DNA of 64,000 nt, taken from positions 3,906,001 through 3,970,000 of the forward strand of contig NZ_CP023691.1 in the NCBI RefSeq assembly GCF_008704855.1. Direction: 5' to 3'. The DNA is from Streptomyces platensis. GTDB taxonomy: Bacteria; Actinomycetota; Actinomycetes; Streptomycetales; Streptomycetaceae. A model generated the notes under the pieces. The model was not told the origin of the DNA. It saw only the letters and a list, made by a program, of their open reading frames with translations, and did not search any database. The position numbers were made by a program, and so were the translations under genes. Every line of letters starts with the position of its first letter. Positions within the stretch are counted from its first letter, which is position 1. Of this stretch, positions 44,169-52,983 are shown in pieces.

Positions 44169-45023
44169 TCAGCAGCAGCCGGCCGCCGGCAGCGTCCGCT
44201 TGTTCCGCGCCTCCTGGTTACGCGCCATCAGCAGCTCGTCGGCGGGATAGCCGACCTCCTCCAGCGTCAGCCCATGGGGCCGTACGACATGCACGGCCGA
44301 GTCCCGCACCCCGGCGGCCAGCACCTTGCCCGGCCACTCCACCGGCCGGTGCCCGTCCCCGACGAACAGCATCGCCCCCACCAGCGACCGCACCATGTTG
44401 TGGCAGAAGGCATCGGCCCGCACGGTCGCCGTGATGATCCCGTCGGCCCCGCGCACCCAGCTCAGCTCCTGGAGCGTACGGATCGTCGTCGCGCCCTCCC
44501 GGCGCTTGCAGTACGCCGCGAAGTCGTGCTCACCCAGCAGCGGCCGGGAGGCCTCGTTCATCGCCTCGACGTCCAGCTCCCAGTCGTGCCACAGCACATG
44601 GCCGCGCAGCAGCGGGTCCACCCCGCCGTGGTGATCGGTGACCCGGTACGCATAGCGCCGCCAGATCGCCGAGAACCGTGCGTTGAAGCCGTACGGCGCC
44701 TCGGCGAGCCGCCACACCCGGACATCCTTCGGCAGCCGCCCGGCCAGCCGCCGCAGCAGCTTGTCCTGGTGCTCGGCCCACAGCTCCGCGGGCAGATCCA
44801 CATGCGCCACCTGCCCCCGCGCATGCACCCCGGCGTCCGTCCGCCCGGCCACGGTGAGCTCATACGTCTCCGCGGACCGGGTCACCGTCCGCAGCGCGTC
44901 CTCGATCTCCCCCTGGACGGTCCGCCGCCCGCCGGCCTGCTTCGCCCATCCGGAGAAGTCCTTTCCGTCGTAGGAAAGGTCCATCCGCACCCGGACAGCG
45001 CCCGGCTTCACTTCGTCGCTCAC
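44169..45023 (-). CDS. truA: tRNA pseudouridine(38-40) synthase
   Basis: TruA isomerises uridines 38-40 of the tRNA anticodon arm. The catalytic Asp is in AGRTDAGVHARGQ. It has 284 aa from GTG 45023, with GAGAGGA upstream; a longer Arg-rich frame to 45209 crosses the rplQ terminator and is spurious. The C-terminus ends AAGCC. It lies just downstream of rplQ. Confidence 0.95.
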   Translation of the reverse strand: MSDEVKPGAVRVRMDLSYDGKDFSGWAKQAGGRRTVQGEIEDALRTVTRSAETYELTVAGRTDAGVHARGQVAHVDLPAELWAEHQDKLLRRLAGRLPKDVRVWRLAEAPYGFNARFSAIWRRYAYRVTDHHGGVDPLLRGHVLWHDWELDVEAMNEASRPLLGEHDFAAYCKRREGATTIRTLQELSWVRGADGIITATVRADAFCHNMVRSLVGAMLFVGDGHRPVEWPGKVLAAGVRDSAVHVVRPHGLTLEEVGYPADELLMARNQEARNKRTLPAAGCC

Positions 45024-45073
45024 ACCAGCAATCCTCTCAAGCCCCGCGCGCGGCGCCCGCACCCGCATACGAA

Positions 45074-45103
45074 AGCGGGCCCGCCCCGAAGGGCGGACCC
45101 GCT
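45074..45103 (-). terminator. Terminator after rplQ
   Basis: The arms 45074-45086 and 45091-45103 form a 13-bp stem with one mismatch and a CGAA loop, followed by TTTC on the minus strand. It lies 18 bp after rplQ and marks the end of the alpha operon before truA. Confidence 0.75.
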
Positions 45104-45120
45104 GACGCTCAAGCCGGGAC

Positions 45121-45588
45121 TCAGGCGTCCTTCGACTCCTCGGTCGCCTCGGCAGCCGGGGCCGCCTCCGCGTCCTTGGCCGCACGCTTGGTCGCGGCCT
45201 CGGCCTCACCGGTGGCCTGCTGGGCCACGGTCAGCGCCTCCACCAGCTCGATGACGGCCATGGGAGCGTTGTCGCCACGACGGTTACCGATCTTGGTGAT
45301 ACGGGTGTAGCCACCCGGGCGGTTCTCGAACCGCGGGGCGATCTCGGTGAAGAGCGTGTGCACGACGCTCTTGTCCGAGATCAGCTGCATGACCTGACGG
45401 CGGTTGTGAAGGTCGCCCTTCTTCGCCTTGGTCACCAGGCGCTCCGCGTACGGACGCAGACGACGGGCCTTGGCCTCGGTCGTCGTGATGCGGCCGTGCT
45501 CGAAGAGCGCGGTGGCCAGGTTGCGCAGCATGAGGCGCTCGTGCGCAGCGCTGCCGCCCAGACGGGCACCCTTGGCGGGCTTCGGCAT
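45121..45588 (-). CDS. rplQ: 50S ribosomal protein L17 (bL17)
   Basis: The 155-residue protein has the L17 core (HERLMLRNLATALFEHGRI, and GYTRITKIGNRRGDNAPMAV in outline) and an Ala/Glu-rich C-terminal tail of about 35 residues typical of actinobacteria. It is the last gene of the alpha cluster, 163 bp after rpoA. Confidence 0.97.
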   Translation of the reverse strand: MPKPAKGARLGGSAAHERLMLRNLATALFEHGRITTTEAKARRLRPYAERLVTKAKKGDLHNRRQVMQLISDKSVVHTLFTEIAPRFENRPGGYTRITKIGNRRGDNAPMAVIELVEALTVAQQATGEAEAATKRAAKDAEAAPAAEATEESKDA

Positions 45589-45670
45589 TTTTTTCTCCTT
45601 GGTATCTGCCCCGGCCGTATCAGGTACCGAGGTCAGGACCCGGTGAGCGGTTGCTCACCGGCAACAACCA

Positions 45671-45725
45671 GCGCCCCGTAAGGGGCGCGGGGAACTGCGC
45701 GACCAGCCACAGCGGCCGCGCAGTC
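45671..45725. repeat. Dispersed Streptomyces-type palindromic repeat between rpoA and rplQ
   Basis: GCGCCCC-GTAA-GGGGCGC (45671-45688) is followed by a stem of CTGCGCG (45695-45701) with CGCGCAG (45717-45723). From memory, near-identical GGGGCGCGGGGAACTGCGCG units are scattered through intergenic regions of many Streptomyces genomes. Confidence 0.65.
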
Positions 45726-45751
45726 ACAATCCAGCCGTCTCGACCGAACTC

Positions 45752-46774
45752 TTAGTACTGCTCGGTCTCGACGAAGCCCGCATCCGCGTCGTCGTCCGCG
45801 CCGAAGGCGTCGGCGGCGGCGGTCGGGTCGAATCCGGGCGGGCTGTCCTTGAGGGCCAGGCCCATGCCGGCCAGCTTCGCCTTGACCTCGTCGATCGACT
45901 TCGCACCGAAGTTGCGGATGTCGAGCAGGTCGGCCTCGGAGCGCGCCACGAGCTCACCCACGGAGTGGATGCCCTCACGCTTGAGGCAGTTGTACGAGCG
46001 GACCGTGAGCTCCAGCTCCTCGATCGGCAGCGCCAGGTCGGCGGCGAGGGCGGCGTCCGTGGGGGACGGGCCCATGTCGATGCCCTCGGCGTCGATGTTG
46101 AGCTCGCGCGCCAGACCGAACAGCTCGACCAGGGTCTTACCGGCGGACGCCATGGCGTCACGCGGGCGCATGGCCTGCTTGGTCTCGACGTCGACGATCA
46201 GCTTGTCGAAGTCGGTGCGCTGCTCGACACGGGTCGCCTCGACCTTGTAGGTGACCTTGAGCACCGGCGAGTAGATGGAGTCGACCGGGATACGGCCGAT
46301 CTCCTGGCCCACCTGCTTGTTCTGGACGGCGGAGACGTAGCCGCGACCGCGCTCGACGGTCAGCTCCATCTCCAGCTTGCCCTTGCCGTTGAGCGTGGCG
46401 AGGACCAGGTCCGGGTTGTGCACCTCGACACCGGCCGGGGGCGCGATGTCAGCAGCGGTGACCAGGCCGGGACCCTGCTTGCGCAGGTACATCACGACCG
46501 GCTCGTCGTGCTCCGAGGAGACGACCAGCTGCTTGATGTTGAGGATGAGGTCGGTGACGTCCTCCTTGACGCCCGGCACGGTGGTGAACTCGTGCAGGAC
46601 ACCGTCGATGCGGATGGACGTGACCGCCGCACCCGGAATCGAGGACAGGAGGGTACGACGCAGAGAGTTACCGAGGGTGTAGCCGAAGCCCGGCTCCAGC
46701 GGCTCGATCACGAACCGGGAGCGGTATTCGTCGACGACCTCTTCGGTCAACGAGGGACGCTGAGCAATCAGCAT
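45752..46774 (-). CDS. rpoA: DNA-directed RNA polymerase alpha subunit
   Basis: The 340-residue subunit has the N-terminal assembly domain (FVIEPLEPGFGYTLGNSLRR, about 21-40) and the C-terminal domain that contacts promoters and activators (LTVRSYNCLKREGIHSVGEL, about 257-276). An acidic tail follows. It sits in the alpha cluster after rpsD. Confidence 0.98.
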   Translation of the reverse strand: MLIAQRPSLTEEVVDEYRSRFVIEPLEPGFGYTLGNSLRRTLLSSIPGAAVTSIRIDGVLHEFTTVPGVKEDVTDLILNIKQLVVSSEHDEPVVMYLRKQGPGLVTAADIAPPAGVEVHNPDLVLATLNGKGKLEMELTVERGRGYVSAVQNKQVGQEIGRIPVDSIYSPVLKVTYKVEATRVEQRTDFDKLIVDVETKQAMRPRDAMASAGKTLVELFGLARELNIDAEGIDMGPSPTDAALAADLALPIEELELTVRSYNCLKREGIHSVGELVARSEADLLDIRNFGAKSIDEVKAKLAGMGLALKDSPPGFDPTAAADAFGADDDADAGFVETEQY

Positions 46775-46883
46775 GTTCTTCGATCCTTCAGTCGTGGACG
46801 CCCGCTATTTGACGCCCGCTGTACCGACAAGGGTACGGGCGGCACGGCGCCATCGGCTCCGTACCGCCCCCACCGGTCAGCTC

Positions 46884-47510
46884 TTACTTGGAGTAGAGCT
46901 CAACGATCAGCTGCTCCTGCACCTGGGTGTCGATCACCTGGCGCTCGGGCATGCTGTGCACGAGAATCCGCAGGTTCGACGGAATCGCTTCCAGCCAGGC
47001 CGGAACCGTCTTCTCGCCGGCCTCGGCCTTGGCCACCTCGAAGGGGGTCAGGTTCCGAGAGCCCTCGCGGACCTCGACGATGTCGTTCACGGCCACCCGC
47101 GCCGACGGGATGTCGGTCTTGCGGCCGTTCACAGTGATGTGTCCGTGACGCACCAGCTGACGGGCGTGGTCGCGGGACTTGGCAAAGCCGGCCCGGTAGA
47201 CCACGTTGTCGAGGCGGGTCTCAAGGATGCGCAGAAGGTTCTCACCGGTCTTGCCGGTCTTCTGGTTCGCTTCCTTGTAGTAGTTCACGAACTGCTTCTC
47301 AAGGACACCGTAGATACGGCTGCACTTCTGCTTCTCACGAAGCTGGAGCAGGTACTCGCTGTCCTTGGTGCGCCCGCGACCGTGCTCACCCGGGGGGTAA
47401 GGACGGATCTCGATCGGGCACTTTGCGCTCTCGCACTTGCTCCCCTTGAGGAAGAGCTTCTGCTTCTCCCGACGGCAACGCTTGCAGTCGGCCCCGGTAT
47501 AACGCGCCAT
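46884..47510 (-). CDS. rpsD: 30S ribosomal protein S4 (uS4), zinc-binding form
   Basis: The 208-residue primary 16S rRNA binder has cysteines at 9, 12, 26 and 31 (CKRC, then C and C), the zinc-binding form. The S4 RNA-binding domain reads RLDNVVYRAGFAKSRDHARQ in outline. It follows rpsK by 29 bp. Confidence 0.97.
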   Translation of the reverse strand: MARYTGADCKRCRREKQKLFLKGSKCESAKCPIEIRPYPPGEHGRGRTKDSEYLLQLREKQKCSRIYGVLEKQFVNYYKEANQKTGKTGENLLRILETRLDNVVYRAGFAKSRDHARQLVRHGHITVNGRKTDIPSARVAVNDIVEVREGSRNLTPFEVAKAEAGEKTVPAWLEAIPSNLRILVHSMPERQVIDTQVQEQLIVELYSK

Positions 47511-47539
47511 TTTCCAGTTGTCTCCGTTACCTCAGTGCG

Positions 47540-47944
47540 TCAGACGCGCCGGCGCTTGGGCGGGCGGCATCCGTTGTGCGGGGTGGGGGTGACGTCCTGG
47601 ATCGAACCCACCTCGAGGCCGGTGGCCTGGAGGGAGCGGATCGCGGTCTCACGGCCGGAGCCGGGACCCTTGACGAAGACGTCGACCTTGCGCATGCCGT
47701 GCTCCTGCGCGCGGCGGGCGGCCGACTCGGCGGCCATCTGCGCGGCGAAGGGGGTGGACTTGCGCGAGCCCTTGAAGCCGACGTGGCCGGCAGAGGCCCA
47801 AGAGATCACGTTGCCCGTGGGGTCCGTGATCGAGACGATCGTGTTGTTGAACGTGCTCTTGATGTGAGCGTGCCCGTGGGCAACGTTCTTCTTCTCCTTG
47901 CGGCGCACCTTCTTGGCGCCGGCCGTACGGCCCTTCGGAGGCAT
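47540..47944 (-). CDS. rpsK: 30S ribosomal protein S11 (uS11)
   Basis: The 134-residue platform protein has the conserved KSTFNNTIVSITDPTGNV and a C-terminus ending HNGCRPPKRRRV. It lies between rpsM and rpsD. Confidence 0.97.
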   Translation of the reverse strand: MPPKGRTAGAKKVRRKEKKNVAHGHAHIKSTFNNTIVSITDPTGNVISWASAGHVGFKGSRKSTPFAAQMAAESAARRAQEHGMRKVDVFVKGPGSGRETAIRSLQATGLEVGSIQDVTPTPHNGCRPPKRRRV

Positions 47945-48040
47945 TCATTACTCCCGTGGAGGTGGTCGGTCCTACAGCGAAGACCGCTTGGGGGGCTTGG
48001 GGGGTGTCCCCCCAGAGCACACAGTGCGTCCTGCTGAGGA

Positions 48041-48421
48041 CTACTTCTTGCCCGGCTTCTTCTTGCCGGCGATCGCGCGACGCGGGCCCTTGCGGGTACG
48101 GGCGTTCGTGCTGGTGCGCTGACCGTGCACCGGCAGACCGCGGCGGTGGCGCAGACCCTGGTAGCAGCCGATCTCGACCTTGCGGCGGATGTCGGCCTGG
48201 ATCTCGCGACGGAGGTCACCCTCGGTCTTGAGGTTGTTGTCCACGTACTCGCGGATCTTGACGAGGTCTTCCTCGGCCAGGTCGCGAACACGGGTGTTCG
48301 GGTTCACGCCGGTGGCGGCGAGAGTCTGCTGCGACAGCGTCCGCCCGATACCGAAGACGTAGGTGAGGGCGACCTCCACACGCTTTTCGCGCGGGAGATC
48401 AACGCCTGCGAGGCGTGCCAT
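48041..48421 (-). CDS. rpsM: 30S ribosomal protein S13 (uS13)
   Basis: The 126-residue head protein has the N-terminal MARLAGVDLPREKRVEVALT and the helix-turn region YQGLRHRRGLPVHGQRT. It lies 198 bp after rpmJ; that gap holds no recognisable gene or strong hairpin. Confidence 0.97.
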   Translation of the reverse strand: MARLAGVDLPREKRVEVALTYVFGIGRTLSQQTLAATGVNPNTRVRDLAEEDLVKIREYVDNNLKTEGDLRREIQADIRRKVEIGCYQGLRHRRGLPVHGQRTSTNARTRKGPRRAIAGKKKPGKK

Positions 48422-48619
48422 TGATGTGGCTCCTGATGGCTATTCGGAGGTCTTCCGCAGCACCGTTCCCGTAAGACTCTGAAGAATTACGAGCCGGGTC
48501 CCCGGCCTCCGAGCCGGGGGTGTCGTCCCCACGCAAGCGATGCGGGGGTCGGGTGACTGCGTATGTACGTATGTGCTTGCGTCGCGCGAAAACTGCGAAA
48601 TGCAGGTGGTCGGCGTGCG

Positions 48620-48733
48620 TCAGCCCTGGCGCTGCTTGTGGCGCAGGTTGTCGCAGATGACCATGACCCGGCCGTGGCGGCGGATCACCTTGCACTTGTC
48701 GCAGATCTTCTTGACGCTCGGCTTGACCTTCAT
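48620..48733 (-). CDS. rpmJ: 50S ribosomal protein L36 (bL36), zinc-binding form
   Basis: A 37-residue protein (MKVKPSVKKICDKC at the start) has the zinc ligands Cys11, Cys14, Cys27 and a late His (LRHK). It lies between infA and rpsM, the standard place. Confidence 0.96.
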   Translation of the reverse strand: MKVKPSVKKICDKCKVIRRHGRVMVICDNLRHKQRQG

Positions 48734-48793
48734 GGGATGTGAGGTTCTCCGGGTCAGTGCCGTCACCCCACGGGAGCGGGGCGCCGACAAGAT

Positions 48794-49015
48794 CTACTTG
48801 TAGCGGTAGACGATCCGGCCACGCGTCAGGTCGTAGGGAGAAAGCTCCACGACGACCCGGTCATCCGGGAGGATACGGATGTAGTGCATCCGCATCTTTC
48901 CGCTGATGTGCGCGAGGACCTTGTGACCGTTCTGGAGCTCCACCTTGAACATGGCGTTCGGGAGGGACTCGATCACGGTGCCCTCGATTTCGATGGCACC
49001 TTGCTTCTTGGCCAC
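48794..49015 (-). CDS. infA: Translation initiation factor IF-1
   Basis: The 73-residue S1/OB-fold protein (AKKQGAIEIEGTVIESLPNA, then FKVELQNGH) binds the 30S A site during initiation. It starts at GTG 49015, with GAAGGG upstream. It lies 60 bp upstream of rpmJ. Confidence 0.97.
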   Translation of the reverse strand: MAKKQGAIEIEGTVIESLPNAMFKVELQNGHKVLAHISGKMRMHYIRILPDDRVVVELSPYDLTRGRIVYRYK

Positions 49016-49044
49016 GCTTCGCCCTTCGAATCGGCTACCTTGAT

Positions 49045-49073
49045 CGACTATCCCGCACCACGCCCTCAACCAA
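49045..49073 (-). promoter_or_regulatory. Candidate infA promoter
   Basis: TTGGTT (49068-49073) and TAGTCG (49045-49050) on the minus strand are separated by 17 nt. The transcript start would fall about 25 nt before the infA GTG. This would allow infA-rpmJ-rpsM and later genes to be transcribed apart from map. Confidence 0.45.
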
Positions 49074-49186
49074 GAGGGCATACGGATGCACGAGAGCCGA
49101 CGCGTCAGTCTACGCCAGGGCCCAGGAAAAGACGAATCCTGGATTATTGCCCATCAGGCGTGATCCTTACGCCCGGGCCGTCCGGC

Positions 49187-50023
49187 TCATGCCAGGGGGT
49201 CGGGCGCCGCGGTGATCCCCAGCTCGGCGAGCTTGGCCTTGCCGCCGTCCGGCGCGGTCAGCACCAGCGGGCCCTCCTCGGTCAGCGCGACCGAGTGCTC
49301 CCAGTGCGAGGACCAGCTGCCGTCGTTCGACTTGACCGTCCAGTCGTCGTCGAGGACATGGGTCTTGGCCGTGCCGAGGTTCACCATCGGCTCGATCGCG
49401 ATGCAGAAGCCGGGCACCAGCTTCGGGCCGCGGCCGCGCTTGCGGTCGACGTAGTTCAGCAGATGCGGGTCCATGTGCATCTGCGAGCCGATGCCGTGGC
49501 CGCCGTAGTCCTCGACGATGCCGTACTTACCGCCGGCCGGGCGGGGCTGGCGGCGGATGTAGCCCTCGATCGCCTTGGAAATGTCGACCAGGCGGTTGCC
49601 CTTGGCGACCGCCGCGATGCCGGCCCACATCGATTCCTCGGTGACCCGGCTCAGCTCGACCAGCTCCGGCGCGTGACCGGACCCGACGAAGGCGGTGTAC
49701 GCCGCGTCGCCGTGCCAGCCGTCGATGATCGCGCCGCAGTCGATGGAGATGATGTCGCCGTCCTGCAGCACCGTCTCGGCGTCCGGGATGCCGTGGACCA
49801 CGACGTCGTTCACCGAGGTGCAGATCGTCGCGGGGAAGCCGCCGTAACCGAGGAAGTTCGACTTCGCACCGTGTTCGGCGAGCACCTTGCGTGCCGCGTC
49901 GTCCAGGTCCTTGGTCGTGGCGCCGGGCACCGCGACCTTCCGGGTCGCCGCGTGAATGGCGGCGACCACCAGCCCCGCCTCGCGCATCTTCGCGATCTGC
50001 TCGGGGGTCTTGATCTCCACCAT
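49187..50023 (-). CDS. map: Methionine aminopeptidase, type I
   Basis: Map removes the initiator methionine. The 278-residue protein carries the five metal-ligand segments of the family, including SIDCGAIIDGWHGDAAYT, GHGIGSQMHMDP and AIEPMVN. It lies between adk and infA. Confidence 0.96.
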   Translation of the reverse strand: MVEIKTPEQIAKMREAGLVVAAIHAATRKVAVPGATTKDLDDAARKVLAEHGAKSNFLGYGGFPATICTSVNDVVVHGIPDAETVLQDGDIISIDCGAIIDGWHGDAAYTAFVGSGHAPELVELSRVTEESMWAGIAAVAKGNRLVDISKAIEGYIRRQPRPAGGKYGIVEDYGGHGIGSQMHMDPHLLNYVDRKRGRGPKLVPGFCIAIEPMVNLGTAKTHVLDDDWTVKSNDGSWSSHWEHSVALTEEGPLVLTAPDGGKAKLAELGITAAPDPLA

Positions 50024-50093
50024 GACGGCTGGCGCCTTTCCTGAACCGACTACAACGCTTGTCCGGCGGCCGTCACGACCGCCCCGTACACGA

Positions 50094-50130
50094 TACGGCC
50101 GCGGTACCCGTTGCGGGCACCGCGGCCGTA
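50094..50130 (-). terminator. Strong hairpin between adk and map
   Basis: The arms (50094-50110 and 50114-50130) form a 17-bp stem with one mismatch and a 3-nt loop, 18 bp after adk. It may stop or attenuate secY-adk transcription. Confidence 0.65.
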
Positions 50131-50148
50131 GGCACGCCGTTCTTGCTG

Positions 50149-50805
50149 CTACGCGTCCCGGGACGGCAGGGCCGCCATCGCGCGCTTGGTGACTTCGTCG
50201 ACCTTGCCCATGGCCGGGATGGTGACGACCAGGTCCTGGGCCTTGTAGTAGTCGATGATCGGCTCGGTCTCCGTGTGGTAGACCTCCAGCCGCTTGCGGA
50301 CGGTCTCCTCGCGGTCGTCGTCCCGCTGGTACAGCTCGCCGCCGCAGACGTCACAGACGCCCTCGGTCTCCGGCTTGTTGTACTCGGCGTGGAAGACGTG
50401 GCTGCTGTCGTTGCGGCAGATGCGCCGGCCGGCGATCCGCTTGACGACCTCGTCCTCGGGGACCTCCAGGTCCAGGACGGCGTCCAGCGTGAGGTGCTTG
50501 TCCTTGAGGTACTCGTCCAGCGCCTTGGCCTGGCCCAGGTTGCGGGGGAAGCCGTCCAGGAGGAAGCCGTCGGCTGCGTCGGGCTGCTCCATACGGTCCT
50601 CGGCCATCGCGATGGTGACCGAGTCGGGCACCAGATTGCCGGCGTCCATGTATGACTTCGCCTCGCGGCCGAGGGGCGTCCCCTGGCTGATGTTGGCGCG
50701 GAACAGGTCCCCCGTGGAGATGTGCGGGATCGCGAGGTTCTTGGCAAGGTACGCAGCCTGCGTACCCTTGCCGGCCCCCGGGGGTCCGACGAGGACGATT
50801 CGCAT
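50149..50805 (-). CDS. adk: Adenylate kinase
   Basis: Adk interconverts ATP + AMP and 2 ADP. The P-loop is GPPGAGKGTQA, and the long LID domain (about 120-165) has Cys in RICRN and CDVCGG. Only three of the four usual zinc-site cysteines are present, with Asp at the remaining place (CRND). It has 218 aa. The ATG overlaps the secY stop by one base. Confidence 0.96.
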   Translation of the reverse strand: MRIVLVGPPGAGKGTQAAYLAKNLAIPHISTGDLFRANISQGTPLGREAKSYMDAGNLVPDSVTIAMAEDRMEQPDAADGFLLDGFPRNLGQAKALDEYLKDKHLTLDAVLDLEVPEDEVVKRIAGRRICRNDSSHVFHAEYNKPETEGVCDVCGGELYQRDDDREETVRKRLEVYHTETEPIIDYYKAQDLVVTIPAMGKVDEVTKRAMAALPSRDA

Positions 50806-52118
50806 CAGCGGAGGAACCCTTCGTAGTTGCGCTGCTGAAGCTGGCTCTCGATCTGCTTCACGGTCTCCAGACCCACACCCACGATGATCAGGATGCTTGT
50901 CCCGCCGAACGGGAAGTTCTGGTTCGCGTTGAAAAGCACCAACGCCACTGTTGGTACGAGCGCGATCAGCCCCAGGTACAGCGAGCCCGGCCACGTGATC
51001 CGGTTGAGCACGTAGCTGAGGTACTCGGCCGTCGGGCGACCAGCCCGGATACCCGGGATGAAGCCACCATACTTCTTCATGTTGTCGGCAACTTCTTCGG
51101 GGTTGAAGCTGATGGCCACGTAGAAGAAGGCGAAAAACACGATCAGCAGGAAGTACGTAACGATGTAAACCGGGTGATTTCCCTTGGTGAAGTTGGTGGC
51201 GATCCACGTCGCCCATGCCGCCTTCGACCCGCTGAACTGTGCGATGAGGGCTGGAATGTAGAGCAGCGATGACGCGAAGATGACAGGAATCACACCTGCC
51301 TGATTCACCTTGAGCGGGATGTAAGTGGACGTACCGCCGTAGGACCGGCGGCCGATCATCCGCTTCGCGTACTGCACCGGGATCCGCCGCTGAGCCTGCT
51401 CGACGAAGACCACCAGGGCGACCATCGCCAGGCCCACCGCGATCACCGCGAAGAACTCGATCCAGCCGTCGGCCAGCTTGCCGGTGAGCTTGATCTGCCA
51501 CAGCGCGCCCGGGAAGCCGGCGGCGATCGAGATGAACATCAGGATCGACATGCCGTTGCCGATACCGCGGTCGGTGACCAGCTCGCCGAGCCACATGATC
51601 AGGCCGGTGCCGGCGGTCATCGTGATGACCATCGTGATGGTGGTGAAGATCGAGTCGCTGGGCACGATCTCCCTGGCGACCTGGCAGTTCTGGAAGAGCG
51701 CACCGCTGCGGGCGGTGGCCACCAGGCCGGTGCCCTGGAGGATCGCGAGCGCCACGGTCAGATAGCGCGTGTACTGGGTGATCTTGGCCTGGCCGGACTG
51801 TCCCTCTTTCTTGAGGGCCTCCAGCCGGGGGATCACGACGGTCAGCAGCTGGAGGATGATGCTCGCCGTGATGTACGGCATGATCCCCAGCGCGAAGATC
51901 GTGATCTGCAGCAGCGCACCACCGCTGAACATGTTCACCAGGGCGAACAACCCGCTGTTACCGCCGGCCTGCTTCATGCAGGTCTCGACGTTCGCGTAAT
52001 TCACCCCGGGGACCGGGACATGCGCGCCGATCCGGTAGAGCACGATGATGCCCAATGTGAACAGCAGCTTCTTGCGCAGGTCGGGCGTCTTGAACGCTCG
52101 GGCGAACGCGGTGAGCAC
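50805..52118 (-). CDS. secY: Preprotein translocase channel subunit SecY
   Basis: The 437-residue, ten-span membrane protein forms the Sec channel. Start at GTG 52118 is set by GGAGG just upstream and by homology (LTAFARAFKTPDLRKKLLFT). The frame continues upstream to 52319 but crosses a terminator hairpin. It overlaps adk by one base. Confidence 0.97.
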   Translation of the reverse strand: MLTAFARAFKTPDLRKKLLFTLGIIVLYRIGAHVPVPGVNYANVETCMKQAGGNSGLFALVNMFSGGALLQITIFALGIMPYITASIILQLLTVVIPRLEALKKEGQSGQAKITQYTRYLTVALAILQGTGLVATARSGALFQNCQVAREIVPSDSIFTTITMVITMTAGTGLIMWLGELVTDRGIGNGMSILMFISIAAGFPGALWQIKLTGKLADGWIEFFAVIAVGLAMVALVVFVEQAQRRIPVQYAKRMIGRRSYGGTSTYIPLKVNQAGVIPVIFASSLLYIPALIAQFSGSKAAWATWIATNFTKGNHPVYIVTYFLLIVFFAFFYVAISFNPEEVADNMKKYGGFIPGIRAGRPTAEYLSYVLNRITWPGSLYLGLIALVPTVALVLFNANQNFPFGGTSILIIVGVGLETVKQIESQLQQRNYEGFLR

Positions 52119-52186
52119 GGTGCCTCCTGCGCCTCCCGCCTGTGCGAGAGGTGACGGTCTTGAGGATCGACGAATAGTTAGCGGCC

Positions 52187-52213
52187 AAAACCGCACAGGC
52201 ACGGCCTGTGCGG
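52187..52213 (-). terminator. Intrinsic terminator in the rplO-secY spacer
   Basis: CCGCACAGGC (52191-52200) pairs with GCCTGTGCGG (52204-52213), a perfect 10-bp stem with a 3-nt loop. On the minus strand it is followed by TTTT (52187-52190). Confidence 0.8.
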
Positions 52214-52292
52214 CGAACGTCCGAGGACTGGTCCCGGACAAAACAACACTGCACGCCACCTTACCGGCGACCGTACCCCCTTGGAACGACCA

Positions 52293-52326
52293 ACCGGGGA
52301 TGCCCCAATCGATGGGCATCCCCGGT
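52293..52326 (-). terminator. Hairpin just after rplO
   Basis: The arms 52293-52305 and 52314-52326 are perfect 13-bp complements around an 8-nt loop. It starts 17 bp beyond the rplO stop. With the second hairpin at 52187-52213 it suggests that transcription of the spc cluster ends here and that secY has its own promoter. Confidence 0.78.
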
Positions 52327-52343
52327 CAGTTGAACCAACGAAC

Positions 52344-52799
52344 TCAGATGAGCTCGGTGACGGTGCCGCCGGCAGCGGCGATCTTCTCCTTGGCGGACCC
52401 GGAAACGGCGTCAACCGAAACCTGAATCGCCACGGAGATCTCGCCCTGGCCCAGGACCTTGACGAGCTCGTTCTTGCGCACCGCGCCCTTGGCGACCAGA
52501 TCGGCCACCGTGACCTCGCCACCCTGCGGGTAGAGCTCGGCCAGCTTGGCCAGGTTCACGACCTGGAACTGCTTGTGAGCGGGGTTCTTGAAGCCCTTCA
52601 GCTTCGGGAGGCGCATGTGGAGGGGCATCTGCCCACCCTCGAAGCGCTCCGGAACCTGGTAACGGGCCTTCGTGCCCTTGGTACCACGACCAGCGGTCTT
52701 ACCCTTGGACGCCTCACCACGACCCACACGGGTCTTGGCGGTCTTGGCGCCCGGGGCGGGCCGGAGGTTGTGGACCTTCAGCGGGTTGTTCTCCGCCAT
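52344..52799 (-). CDS. rplO: 50S ribosomal protein L15 (uL15)
   Basis: The 151-residue protein has the L15 core (LRPAPGAKTAKTRVGRGEAS, and GFKNPAHKQFQVVNL). I chose ATG 52799, giving MAENNPLK, because GGAGG lies nine bases upstream, overlapping the rpmD end. Confidence 0.97.
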   Translation of the reverse strand: MAENNPLKVHNLRPAPGAKTAKTRVGRGEASKGKTAGRGTKGTKARYQVPERFEGGQMPLHMRLPKLKGFKNPAHKQFQVVNLAKLAELYPQGGEVTVADLVAKGAVRKNELVKVLGQGEISVAIQVSVDAVSGSAKEKIAAAGGTVTELI

Positions 52800-52800
52800 G

Positions 52801-52983
52801 TCAGTCGACCTCCTCAACCGTCACGAGGTGGCGGACGGTGTGCACCATGCCGCGGAACTCGGGACGGTCCTCCTTGACAACCACGTCGTTGAGCCGCTTG
52901 AGGCCCAGCGAACGGAGGGTGTCGCGGTGGTTCTGCTTGCTACCGATGAAGGACTTCGTCTGCGTGATCTTGAGGTGCGCCAT
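52801..52983 (-). CDS. rpmD: 50S ribosomal protein L30 (uL30)
   Basis: The 60-residue protein (MAHLKITQTKSFIGSKQNHR at the start) is complete. Its ATG overlaps the rpsE stop by one base, and it ends one base before the rplO start. Confidence 0.96.
   Translation of the reverse strand: MAHLKITQTKSFIGSKQNHRDTLRSLGLKRLNDVVVKEDRPEFRGMVHTVRHLVTVEEVD

Noticed and set aside
45589..45751. Possible small RNA gene between rpoA and rplQ
   Set aside because: The only structure is the dispersed palindrome; no promoter or terminator pair is visible.
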